NCBI GenBank assembly: GCA_902475825.1
Contig: CABSBA010000131.1
Coordinates: 1 to 5,049 of the forward strand
Origin: an uncultured Collinsella sp.
Lineage (GTDB): Bacteria > Actinomycetota > Coriobacteriia > Coriobacteriales > Coriobacteriaceae
Direction of reading: 5' to 3'
Length of the DNA stretch: 5,049 nucleotides
Below the pieces are notes generated by a model that was not told where the DNA came from, ran no database searches, and was given only the letters and a program-made list of their open reading frames with translations. A program made the translations under genes and the position numbers. Shown piece by piece: positions 1-5,049 of this stretch; position 1 is the first letter of the stretch; each line of letters begins with the position of its first letter.

Positions 1-8
1 CAGCCGGT

Positions 9-31
9 GCGGATTTGCGAAGCAAATACGC
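9..31. repeat. Hairpin with GAA loop, repeat unit 1
   Basis: ATTTGC (13-18) and GCAAAT (22-27) are perfect inverted arms around a three-base GAA loop. After one G/A mismatch the stem continues with GCG (9-11) against CGC (29-31). The tip reads GCGAAGC, which is known as an unusually stable single-stranded DNA mini-hairpin. The arms are seen directly; any role in replication, recombination or protein binding is inference. Confidence 0.85.
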
Positions 32-139
32 GGACGTCCCGTTGCCCGCTCCATCAGCCAAGGGGGATGCTGGGACACTCGGCTCGATCTGGTCTCCTTC
101 GGCGGTTTCGTGGACCGGGGCATGCCGACCGCAGCCGGT

Positions 140-162
140 GCGGATTTGCGAAGCAAATACGC
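140..162. repeat. Hairpin with GAA loop, repeat unit 2
   Basis: This is the identical copy of the hairpin of unit 1, displaced by exactly 131 bases. The arms are at 144-149 and 153-158, with the GAA loop at 150-152 and outer GCG/CGC arms at the ends. Confidence 0.85.
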
Positions 163-270
163 GGACGTCCCGTTGCCCGCTCCATCAGCCAAGGGGGATG
201 CTGGGACACTCGGCTCGATCTGGTCTCCTTCGGCGGTTTCGTGGACCGGGGCATGCCGACCGCAGCCGGT

Positions 271-293
271 GCGGATTTGCGAAGCAAATACGC
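271..293. repeat. Hairpin with GAA loop, repeat unit 3
   Basis: This is the third identical copy, displaced by 262 bases from the first. It lies in the conserved front part of the third unit, whose rear part (318-393) has diverged. The hairpin is therefore part of the segment that stayed identical. Confidence 0.85.
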
Positions 294-457
294 GGACGTC
301 CCGTTGCCCGCTCCATCGAGCATGGGAGACATGGGGACGGCCAATTCAACAAAGTCTTCCTCCGCGGCTTCGTGAGGCCGAGGGGCTCGCCCGCAGCCGC
401 TCTATGCTACAAAATGTTAGGTTAATGCCTACTGCCCATACTCGCACCTGCGCACGG

Positions 458-463
458 TACAAT
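458..463 (+). promoter_or_regulatory. Possible -10 box of the purB promoter
   Basis: TACAAT is the best -10 match in the 394-507 leader and lies 45 bases before the purB start codon. No convincing -35 hexamer sits 16-18 bases upstream (the region reads GCCCATAC), so the assignment is weak. Just downstream GTTGG (465-469) and CCAAC (477-481) could form a five-pair stem with a seven-base loop in the leader RNA. No known purine riboswitch fold was recognised. Confidence 0.3.
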
Positions 464-507
464 GGTTGGGTTACGACCAACGTGCCAATAACCAAAAAGG
501 AGCCGCT

Positions 508-1854
508 ATGATCGATCGCTATACCCGCCCGGAGATGGGACACATCTTCTCCCTCGAGAACAAGTACGCCATTTGGCAGGAGATTGAGGTCCTGGCCTGC
601 GAGGCTCAGGCGGAGCTCGGCAAGATCGGTATTTCCAAAGAAGAGGCCCAGTGGATTCGCGACCACGCCAACTTTGAGAAGGCGAAGGTTGACGAGATCG
701 AGGAGGTCACGCGCCACGATGTCATCGCCTTCCTGACCAACATGAAGGAATATATCGACGCCGATGTTCCCGAGGGCGAGCCCAAGCCTAGCCGCTGGGT
801 TCACTACGGTATGACCAGCTCCGACCTGGGTGATACGGCTCTGTGCTATCAGCTTACTCAGGCGTGTGACCTGATTATCGAGGACGTTAAGAAGCTCGGC
901 GTGATCTGCAAGCGTCGTGCCTTCGAGGAGCGCAATACGCTCTGCGCCGGCCGCACCCATGGCATCCATGCCGAGCCGATGACCTTCGGTATGAAGTTTG
1001 GCTCTTGGGCATGGGAGCTCAAGCGCGATCTCGATCGTCTTGAGGACGCTCGCAAGAACGTTGCCTTCGGTGCCATCTCCGGTGCCGTCGGCACCTACAG
1101 CTCCATCGAGCCGTTCGTCGAGGAGTACGTCTGCGAGCACCTGGGCCTGGTCCACGATCCGCTGTCCACGCAGGTCATCAGCCGCGATCACCACGCCTAC
1201 CTTGCCGGCGTGCTTGCCACTACAGCGGCCACCTGCGAGCGCATCGCGACCGAGGTCCGCAACCTGCAGAAGACCGATACGCTCGAGGCCGAGGAGCCCT
1301 TCCGCAAGGGCCAAAAGGGCAGCTCCGCCATGCCGCACAAGCGCAACCCCATCACCATGGAGAAGGTCTGCGGCCTGTCGCGCGTCGTGAAGTCCAACGC
1401 CCAGGTCGCCTTCGACAACGTTGCCCTGTGGCACGAGCGCGACATTTCGCACTCCTCTGCCGAGCGTGTCGCCCAGGCCGATAGCTTCATCGCGCTTGAC
1501 CATATGTTCCAGTGCCTCATTCGCGTTATCGACGGCCTGCAACTGTATCCGGCCCGCATGATGGCCAACCTCAACAAGACTCGCGGCCTCATCTTCTCCT
1601 CTAAGGTCCTGCTGGCCCTCGTCGATACGGGCATCACCCGCGAGGATGCCTATGCTATCGTGCAGGAAAACGCCATGGCTACCTGGCACGAGGTGCAGGA
1701 TTGTGTCTCCGGCCCCACCTTTAAGGAGCGTCTCGAGGCCGATCCGCGCTGCACCGTCAGCCAGGAGAAGCTCGACGAGATCTTCGATCCGTGGGACTTC
1801 CTCACCCGCATCGACACAGTCTTCGACCGCCTGGAGCAGCTGAGCTTCGAGTAG
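508..1854 (+). CDS. purB: Adenylosuccinate lyase
   Basis: This 448-aa cytoplasmic enzyme should catalyse two steps of purine synthesis: SAICAR to AICAR plus fumarate, and adenylosuccinate to AMP plus fumarate. It belongs to the fumarase/aspartase superfamily, whose members are homotetramers. Family landmarks are HYGMTSSD (99-106), GRTHGIHAEPMTFG (148-161, containing the likely general-acid His151), the superfamily signature GSSAMPHKRNP (271-281, catalytic serine in the SS pair 272/273) and WHERDISHSSAER (308-320). The length fits bacterial PurB and the frame is unbroken. ATG 508 is chosen because AAAGGAG (496-502) sits five bases before it and the protein then starts MIDRYTRPEM, typical of PurB. 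The frame is open 14 codons further up to 466, but that extension covers the ribosome binding site. Codons are strongly biased to C/G endings, suggesting high expression. No other purine gene is adjacent in the window. Confidence 0.97.
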   Translation: MIDRYTRPEMGHIFSLENKYAIWQEIEVLACEAQAELGKIGISKEEAQWIRDHANFEKAKVDEIEEVTRHDVIAFLTNMKEYIDADVPEGEPKPSRWVHYGMTSSDLGDTALCYQLTQACDLIIEDVKKLGVICKRRAFEERNTLCAGRTHGIHAEPMTFGMKFGSWAWELKRDLDRLEDARKNVAFGAISGAVGTYSSIEPFVEEYVCEHLGLVHDPLSTQVISRDHHAYLAGVLATTAATCERIATEVRNLQKTDTLEAEEPFRKGQKGSSAMPHKRNPITMEKVCGLSRVVKSNAQVAFDNVALWHERDISHSSAERVAQADSFIALDHMFQCLIRVIDGLQLYPARMMANLNKTRGLIFSSKVLLALVDTGITREDAYAIVQENAMATWHEVQDCVSGPTFKERLEADPRCTVSQEKLDEIFDPWDFLTRIDTVFDRLEQLSFE

Positions 1855-1897
1855 GGTTAACCTAATTCGACCGCTTGCGGATGCATTTCAACCTTTG

Positions 1898-1930
1898 GCG
1901 CCTTGCCCATCTTGGGTGAGGCGCTTTTTT
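1898..1930 (+). terminator. Intrinsic terminator after purB
   Basis: The arms GCGCCTTGCCC (1898-1908) and GGGTGAGGCGC (1914-1924) pair over 11 positions, nine Watson-Crick and two G-T wobbles, around a five-base ATCTT loop. Six T residues follow immediately (1925-1930). It lies 43 bases past the purB stop. The reverse strand lacks a T run on the other side, so it should act only on the + strand. It separates purB from the following operon. Confidence 0.88.
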
Positions 1931-1950
1931 ATCGCCGCATCAGCCCCGGG

Positions 1951-1956
1951 TATAAA
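1951..1956 (+). promoter_or_regulatory. Possible -10 box of the binding-protein/cyclase operon
   Basis: TATAAA lies between the purB terminator and the GTG start at 1993. A transcript starting around 1962-1965 would have a short leader containing the Shine-Dalgarno run AAGGGAGG (1982-1989). The -35 position would fall at the end of the terminator T run (about 1927-1933, TTTTATC), which is a poor match. The spacing supports the GTG start over the upstream ATG at 1957, which overlaps this box. Confidence 0.35.
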
Positions 1957-1992
1957 ATGAAATCCGACTGCTGTTTCGATGAAGGGAGGCGT

Positions 1993-2829
1993 GTGCCCGG
2001 ACGTATCAAGCGAGCCGCCATCGTCTCGTTTACGCTCGTACTTCTTGTTGCCGTCTGTGTGGGCGCCCTGACGTATACCGTTCGAAGCAGTTCTTCCTCC
2101 CCGAATGAAGCCGACAAAGACCTCCCGGTACTCAAAATCGGCGTTACGGATAACGACCCCTATGTGTATGTCGATACCACGGGCGATTACGCAGGTATCG
2201 ATATTGACATCGCCCGCGAGGCCTGCAAGCGCGCGGGGATCAAGCCGCAATTTATCGACATATCTTGGAATGACCGTGATCGCCTACTCAAAAACGGCGA
2301 TATCGATTGCCTGTGGTGCGACTATTCTCCCTGTTATCGCGAGGATAAGTATTACTGGACTGAGCCGTATTTGACCCTGACGGTTTCGGTCGCCGCCAAG
2401 AAAACGAGTGGCATCACGTCCTTGGCGCATCTCGATGGAAGCAAGACCATTGCGGTGATTGCGGGCTCGGTGAGCGAACGCCGATTGCTCGCAGGGGATC
2501 TGGAAATCTCGCCGGACGTGCAAATCAAATCGTATGGTTCTGCCGAACTCTGCAAGGCCGCCCTCGCCAAAGGGTATGTCGACTGTTGGATGGCGGACGT
2601 TCAATCGCTTGATCGACTCGTTGCCCAGTATCCTGGCGTTTATCGTGTGTTCGCCGACAACGTTATGACGGTTGACCTGGGCGTCGCGTTTGATGATAGC
2701 TATGAGGGGGAGTACGTCAAAAACCTCGATACCGCACTGTCCGACATGGATCGAGACGGCACGATAGAGCACATTGTGGACAATTACAAAGCAGGAGCGA
2801 CGACAGGCGGGCAAGGAGCGGAATCATGA
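1993..2829 (+). CDS. Extracytoplasmic solute-binding protein, family 3 (SBP_bac_3)
   Basis: This 278-aa protein has a basic start (PGRIKR), a hydrophobic segment at about 8-30 and a Ser-rich linker, followed by a bilobed binding domain at about 45-266. Family marks are VLKIGVTDNDPYVYVD (46-61), GDYAGIDIDIAREACKRAG (64-82), LLKNGDIDCLW (98-108), R116 with WTEPYL (122-127), IAVIAGSVSERRL (153-165) and DCWMADVQSLD (197-207). R116 and D202 sit where amino-acid-binding members hold the ligand's carboxylate and amino groups, so an amino-acid-like ligand is plausible but unproven. Cys22 follows VAV, a poor lipobox, so a signal anchor or cleaved signal peptide is as likely as a lipoprotein. GTG 1993 is preferred because AAGGGAGG (1982-1989) precedes it. 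ATG 1957 is in frame but has no ribosome site. No permease or ATPase neighbours it; it overlaps the cyclase gene by four bases, which suggests a sensory subunit. Confidence 0.85.
   Translation: MPGRIKRAAIVSFTLVLLVAVCVGALTYTVRSSSSSPNEADKDLPVLKIGVTDNDPYVYVDTTGDYAGIDIDIAREACKRAGIKPQFIDISWNDRDRLLKNGDIDCLWCDYSPCYREDKYYWTEPYLTLTVSVAAKKTSGITSLAHLDGSKTIAVIAGSVSERRLLAGDLEISPDVQIKSYGSAELCKAALAKGYVDCWMADVQSLDRLVAQYPGVYRVFADNVMTVDLGVAFDDSYEGEYVKNLDTALSDMDRDGTIEHIVDNYKAGATTGGQGAES
2813..2818 (+). promoter_or_regulatory. Ribosome binding site of the cyclase gene inside the binding-protein gene
   Basis: AAGGAG lies seven bases before ATG 2826, within the last codons of the upstream gene. With the ATGA stop/start overlap it fixes the cyclase start and indicates translational coupling of the two proteins. 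Confidence 0.8.
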
Positions 2830-4625
2830 CAAATGACGAGCGCCGCTTTCGCCGAAAGAGTTTAGCCGCAGTGGGCATCGGCATCGTGGCCAGCGTTGCC
2901 CTACTGAGTCTGCTCTATATGGTTGGCACGCATCGCTGCCTTGATAAAACGCTTGGGTTCGGCCAGGAAACCATGGTGTTTTTAAAAAATGCCTGCGAAA
3001 AATATGACCGATATGAACAGGGAAGAAAAACCGAGGCGACGCACAATTTGGATGCGGCGCTCGAGTCATTTGCGACGTTCTTGCCGCCTGATCGATTCGA
3101 AGTCAACGACGATCTGGTCGAGGAATATGTCCATACCGAGAGCCTTTCGGGAATGTTGGTCATGGACGCCGATGGTCATATGGTCGCCCATTACGATATC
3201 GACGGCCGCGATCCACTCATGCTGTGGCGAGAGGAGCTGGCCTGTTCGTCGATCGCATCGATGTATCGAGGGTCCAAAGTTTCCTACTCGACCGCTGTCG
3301 AGCGCCGCGGTGTCGACTTTGCCGTGAGTGCCGTTCCATACGGTGATGGGGTGGCGTTGGGGTATCGATCCCTTGCGGCTGAGCCCGCCGATGACTATTC
3401 ATACACAATCGCCGACGTCCTTGTGAACAACACGTTCCATCAGAGTCCGACAGTGCTTGTGATGCGTGACGCGCAAATCGTTTCCTCAAACGATTCGACC
3501 GTCGATATAACCCTTGCCCGGCTTCTTGCCGATAGCGGAATTGACTGGAAAGACGAGGGCGTAACACGTATCGAATATCGGGGGACTACCTTATATGCCG
3601 TGCGTGCGGCATATAAAGACTACCGCCTGTTTGCGCTGTGTCCCAAATCCGAGGTCATGTCTGACAGGGTTTCATTTGTCGCCGTCGCCGTCTTGGTGTG
3701 CCTTGCGTTTTGGGTCGTGGTACTGTTGGCTCGAAATATCGTTGACCACCGCAATTTGGTCGAAAAGGATAAACAGCTTGGCATTATCAATGCCATAAGC
3801 GCCGTCTACGATTCGACCTTCCTTTTGCATCTCGACACCCTCGAGATCGAGGGAATCAATATGTCGCCAGCGATAGCGAAGATATTTGCCGAGCACAACG
3901 AGGCATATGACTTTATGGACACGGTCTGCCGGGATATCGTGAGCCCCGAAAGCCGCGAAGCGGTTGTGGGACTCGTAGATATAAGTACGCTTCGAGAACG
4001 TATGGAGGGCGTGCCGTACTTGACTGCGGAGGTGCGAGATTGCCGGGGTGCTTGGTACTCGCTGCAGGTTGTTCCCCAGCATCGCGATGAGCAAGGGCGG
4101 CTGGAATCGGTTGTCGTGGCGACGCTCAACATCTCGATGGCCAAGCATGCCGAGGAGCTGTCATACCAAGATAAACTGACAGGGCTTCGCAATCGCAACT
4201 ATCTTGAATCACGCGGAGATAGCCTGGTGGACGAGGACTTGCCAGTGAGCGTGATTATGTTGGACTGCAATTATCTCAAACGGACCAACGACATCTATGG
4301 TCACGAGATGGGGGATGAACTGCTGCGACGGACGGCGTCCGTGCTGCGGCGGGTGGCTGGTGCGGATTACCTGCCGATGCGTGTTGGTGGCGACGAGTTT
4401 TTGCTGGTTTGCCCCCATACTGACAACGAGTCTGCGCTCGGGCTGGAACAGGATCTTCGTCTCGGTCTTGCCGCGGTAAGCGATGAGACCCTGACGGTCA
4501 GCGCATCGATTGGCGTGGCGACCGTCGAGACGGCTGGAAATACGCTGGCCGATGTATATCGCGTCGCCGACCACAATATGTATCGGGAGAAGCGCATGGT
4601 CCACGTACAGGGTGCGGACTGCTAA
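2826..4625 (+). CDS. Membrane sensor diguanylate cyclase (Cache-like, PAS-like, GGDEF)
   Basis: This 599-aa protein should make c-di-GMP from two GTP at the inner face of the membrane. The order is: TM1 at about 13-34; an extracytoplasmic region at 35-281 beginning with a long helix-like stretch and resembling a double Cache sensor; TM2 at about 282-302; a short linker helix; a PAS-like domain at about 318-440; and GGDEF at about 446-595. Cyclase marks are DKLTGLRNRNYL (449-460), metal-binding D480, K485, N488-D489, GH (492-493) and an intact GGDEF at 521-525, preceded by MRV. The usual DxD reads D480-C-N482, with only the first, metal-binding Asp kept. The product-inhibition RxxD motif expected just before GGDEF is missing (GADY at 512-515 lies there). 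No EAL domain follows. Its start overlaps the binding-protein gene by four bases, so the two should be made together. Cache assignment rests on topology and length, not on clear motifs. Codon use is less biased than in purB, fitting low expression. Confidence 0.92.
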   Translation: MTNDERRFRRKSLAAVGIGIVASVALLSLLYMVGTHRCLDKTLGFGQETMVFLKNACEKYDRYEQGRKTEATHNLDAALESFATFLPPDRFEVNDDLVEEYVHTESLSGMLVMDADGHMVAHYDIDGRDPLMLWREELACSSIASMYRGSKVSYSTAVERRGVDFAVSAVPYGDGVALGYRSLAAEPADDYSYTIADVLVNNTFHQSPTVLVMRDAQIVSSNDSTVDITLARLLADSGIDWKDEGVTRIEYRGTTLYAVRAAYKDYRLFALCPKSEVMSDRVSFVAVAVLVCLAFWVVVLLARNIVDHRNLVEKDKQLGIINAISAVYDSTFLLHLDTLEIEGINMSPAIAKIFAEHNEAYDFMDTVCRDIVSPESREAVVGLVDISTLRERMEGVPYLTAEVRDCRGAWYSLQVVPQHRDEQGRLESVVVATLNISMAKHAEELSYQDKLTGLRNRNYLESRGDSLVDEDLPVSVIMLDCNYLKRTNDIYGHEMGDELLRRTASVLRRVAGADYLPMRVGGDEFLLVCPHTDNESALGLEQDLRLGLAAVSDETLTVSASIGVATVETAGNTLADVYRVADHNMYREKRMVHVQGADC

Positions 4626-4631
4626 TCTTGC

Positions 4632-4698
4632 CCCCGCCAGTCCAAGCATCGTAGGATGTTGAATCGGTGCTTGCGATAATAAGTCGGTCCAGGCGGGG
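4632..4698 (+). other. Structured intergenic segment after the cyclase gene
   Basis: CCCCGCC (4632-4638) is complementary to GGCGGGG (4692-4698). Between them AAGCATCG (4644-4651) pairs with CGGTGCTT (4665-4672), with one T-G wobble and a 13-base loop. The result would be an inner hairpin enclosed by a GC-rich closing stem, with an asymmetric internal loop. No T run follows, so it is not a classical intrinsic terminator. It could be a factor-assisted terminator, an RNA 3' end protector or a leader element. It does not match a riboswitch consensus that I recognise, including c-di-GMP-I. Confidence 0.45.
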
Positions 4699-4703
4699 AT
4701 AAT
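4698..4703 (+). promoter_or_regulatory. Possible -10 box for the TSCPD gene
   Basis: GATAAT lies 35 bases before the start codon at 4739. A second GATAATA copy is at 4675-4681, so the heptamer GATAATA occurs twice at a 23-base interval. No good -35 hexamer has standard spacing to either; TTGCGA (4671-4676) is 21 bases from the downstream copy, which is too far. Treat as tentative. Confidence 0.3.
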
Positions 4704-4724
4704 AGACGTCTGAAATTTCTTTCT

Positions 4725-4737
4725 GAGAGGGGATCTC
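4725..4737 (+). promoter_or_regulatory. Ribosome binding site in a small hairpin before the TSCPD gene
   Basis: AGAGGGG (4726-4732) is a good Shine-Dalgarno run six bases before ATG 4739 and fixes that start. TGAGA (4724-4728) and TCTCA (4734-4738) could pair across it, leaving GGGGA in a five-base loop. The stem is short and may not affect translation. Confidence 0.6.
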
Positions 4738-4738
4738 A

Positions 4739-5002
4739 ATGATTAGTTTTGACTACAAGCCTCAGGGTGTATGCTCTCGCAATATTCACCTCAATCTCTC
4801 TGACGATGGCAGCAAGGTGATGGGCGTTGAGTTTACCGGCGGCTGCGACGGCAACCTCAAGGCTATCTCCAAGCTGGTCGAGGGTGCTCCTGCCGATCGC
4901 GTAATCGAGGTTCTCGCCGGTAATACCTGCGGTATGAAAAAGACCTCCTGCGCCGACCAGCTTACACGCGCTATCGAGGCCGCTCGCGCCGAGATCGCCT
5001 AA
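4739..5002 (+). CDS. TIGR03905-type TSCPD domain small protein
   Basis: This 87-aa, probably cytoplasmic protein matches the small four-cysteine TSCPD family. Visible marks are YKPQGVCSR (6-14), FTGGCDGNLKAISKLVEG (32-49), NTCGMKKTSC (62-71) and ADQLTRAI (72-79). The four cysteines C12, C36, C64 and C71 sit at the family positions and suggest metal or iron-sulfur binding, although the biochemical role is unknown. A related TSCPD domain occurs at the C terminus of B12-dependent ribonucleotide reductases. The motif here reads TSCAD where TSCPD is usual. The start has a good ribosome site (AGAGGGG at 4726-4732) and the length is normal for stand-alone members. Its stop codon shares one base with the next start, so a two-gene operon is likely. 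Confidence 0.9.
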   Translation: MISFDYKPQGVCSRNIHLNLSDDGSKVMGVEFTGGCDGNLKAISKLVEGAPADRVIEVLAGNTCGMKKTSCADQLTRAIEAARAEIA

Positions 5003-5049
5003 TGGGTATCGCCGACCACATCAAGAACGGAATATCGCGCCGCGGCTTC
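5002..5049 (+). CDS. Start of an unidentified gene, cut by the window end
   Basis: ATG 5002 overlaps the TSCPD stop codon by one base (TAATG). The frame stays open to the end, giving MGIADHIKNGISRRGF. There is no clear Shine-Dalgarno of its own, which fits reinitiation after the upstream gene. Sixteen residues are too few to identify the product. The overlap geometry is the main support. Confidence 0.5.
   Translation, partial: MGIADHIKNGISRRGF

Larger units (their letters stand above)
1..393. repeat. 131-bp tandem repeat array, three units
   Basis: Units lie at 1-131, 132-262 and 263-393. The first two are identical base for base. The third is identical for its first 55 bases (263-317) and then diverges: in an ungapped hand alignment of 318-393 to 56-131 roughly half the bases still match, including a GTCT run, a GCGG run and a TTCGTG run, so the 131-bp register is kept. 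The array probably continues left of the window. The period is not a multiple of three, so each unit changes frame and the open frames seen in several phases are not a repeated protein. Each unit contains one strong hairpin and short palindromes (GGACGTCC, GGCATGCC). No transposase is present. Its function is unknown; it could be a dispersed intergenic repeat amplified locally. Confidence 0.96.

Noticed and set aside
1..317. A CRISPR array
   Set aside because: The whole 131-base period is identical between units, with no short repeat alternating with unique spacers, and no cas gene is present.
466..507. PurB start at 466 instead of 508
   Set aside because: The extra 14 codons cover the Shine-Dalgarno run at 496-502 and the extension does not resemble PurB, whose N terminus begins at MIDRYTRPEM.
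7..511. Overlapping open frames through the repeat array on the + strand (7-375, 15-425, 110-511) and the reverse frame 54-344
   Set aside because: The 131-bp period shifts frame in each unit, several phases are open at once, and the products are just the same repeat read in different frames. Lack of stop codons in the unit explains them.
346..1689. A 447-codon open frame on the reverse strand opposite purB
   Set aside because: It lies antisense to an unmistakable purB, its protein is low-complexity and rich in Leu, Val, Gly and Asp as expected from GC-biased codons read backwards, and no ribosome site or recognisable domain was seen.
2041..2061. Lipoprotein signal at Cys22 of the binding protein
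   Set aside because: The residues before the cysteine read VAV; a valine directly before the cysteine is a poor lipobox, so lipidation was left open and not annotated as a feature.
2284..2814. Reverse-strand frames opposite the binding-protein and cyclase genes (for example 2284-2814, 3672-4148, 4209-4739)
   Set aside because: All lie within well-supported + strand domains and show no motifs, ribosome sites or sensible composition of their own.
4626..4738. A c-di-GMP riboswitch downstream of the cyclase
   Set aside because: The characteristic conserved core of c-di-GMP-I or II aptamers was not found; only unassigned stems are visible.

Overview
The window looks like chromosomal DNA from a fairly GC-rich actinobacterium. 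My best guess is a gut Coriobacteriia member of the Collinsella type. This is inferred from the GC-biased codons of purB, the TSCPD/TIGR03905 small protein, and a solute-binding protein plus diguanylate cyclase pair with a 'GDIDCLW...REDKYYWTEPY' motif of the kind I associate with that class. No search was run, so the assignment is tentative.

Layout, left to right. Bases 1-393 are a noncoding tandem array with a 131-bp period. Two units are identical. The third is identical for its first 55 bases and then diverges while keeping the 131-bp length. Each unit carries a perfect ATTTGC-GAA-GCAAAT hairpin. A leader of about 115 bases with a possible promoter follows. Next comes purB (508-1854, adenylosuccinate lyase, 448 aa), closed by a strong intrinsic terminator at 1898-1930. 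A two-gene, translationally coupled operon follows. It has a membrane-anchored or secreted family 3 solute-binding protein (1993-2829, GTG start) and a two-TM sensor diguanylate cyclase (2826-4625) with an extracytoplasmic sensor region, a PAS-like domain and an intact GGDEF domain without a canonical I-site. A 113-base intergenic region with a GC-rich long-range stem leads to a second cluster: an 87-aa four-cysteine TSCPD protein (4739-5002), overlapped by one base by the start of another reading frame that runs off the window (5002 onward).

Functionally, purB is housekeeping purine synthesis and is insulated from what follows. The most interesting unit is the solute-binding protein/diguanylate cyclase operon. 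No permease or ATPase gene lies next to the binding protein; its only partner is a c-di-GMP synthase with its own extracytoplasmic sensor. This suggests that an extracellular small molecule, possibly an amino acid, is reported to c-di-GMP signalling instead of being imported. The TSCPD protein has no assigned function. All real genes lie on the + strand; long reverse-strand frames are composition shadows.
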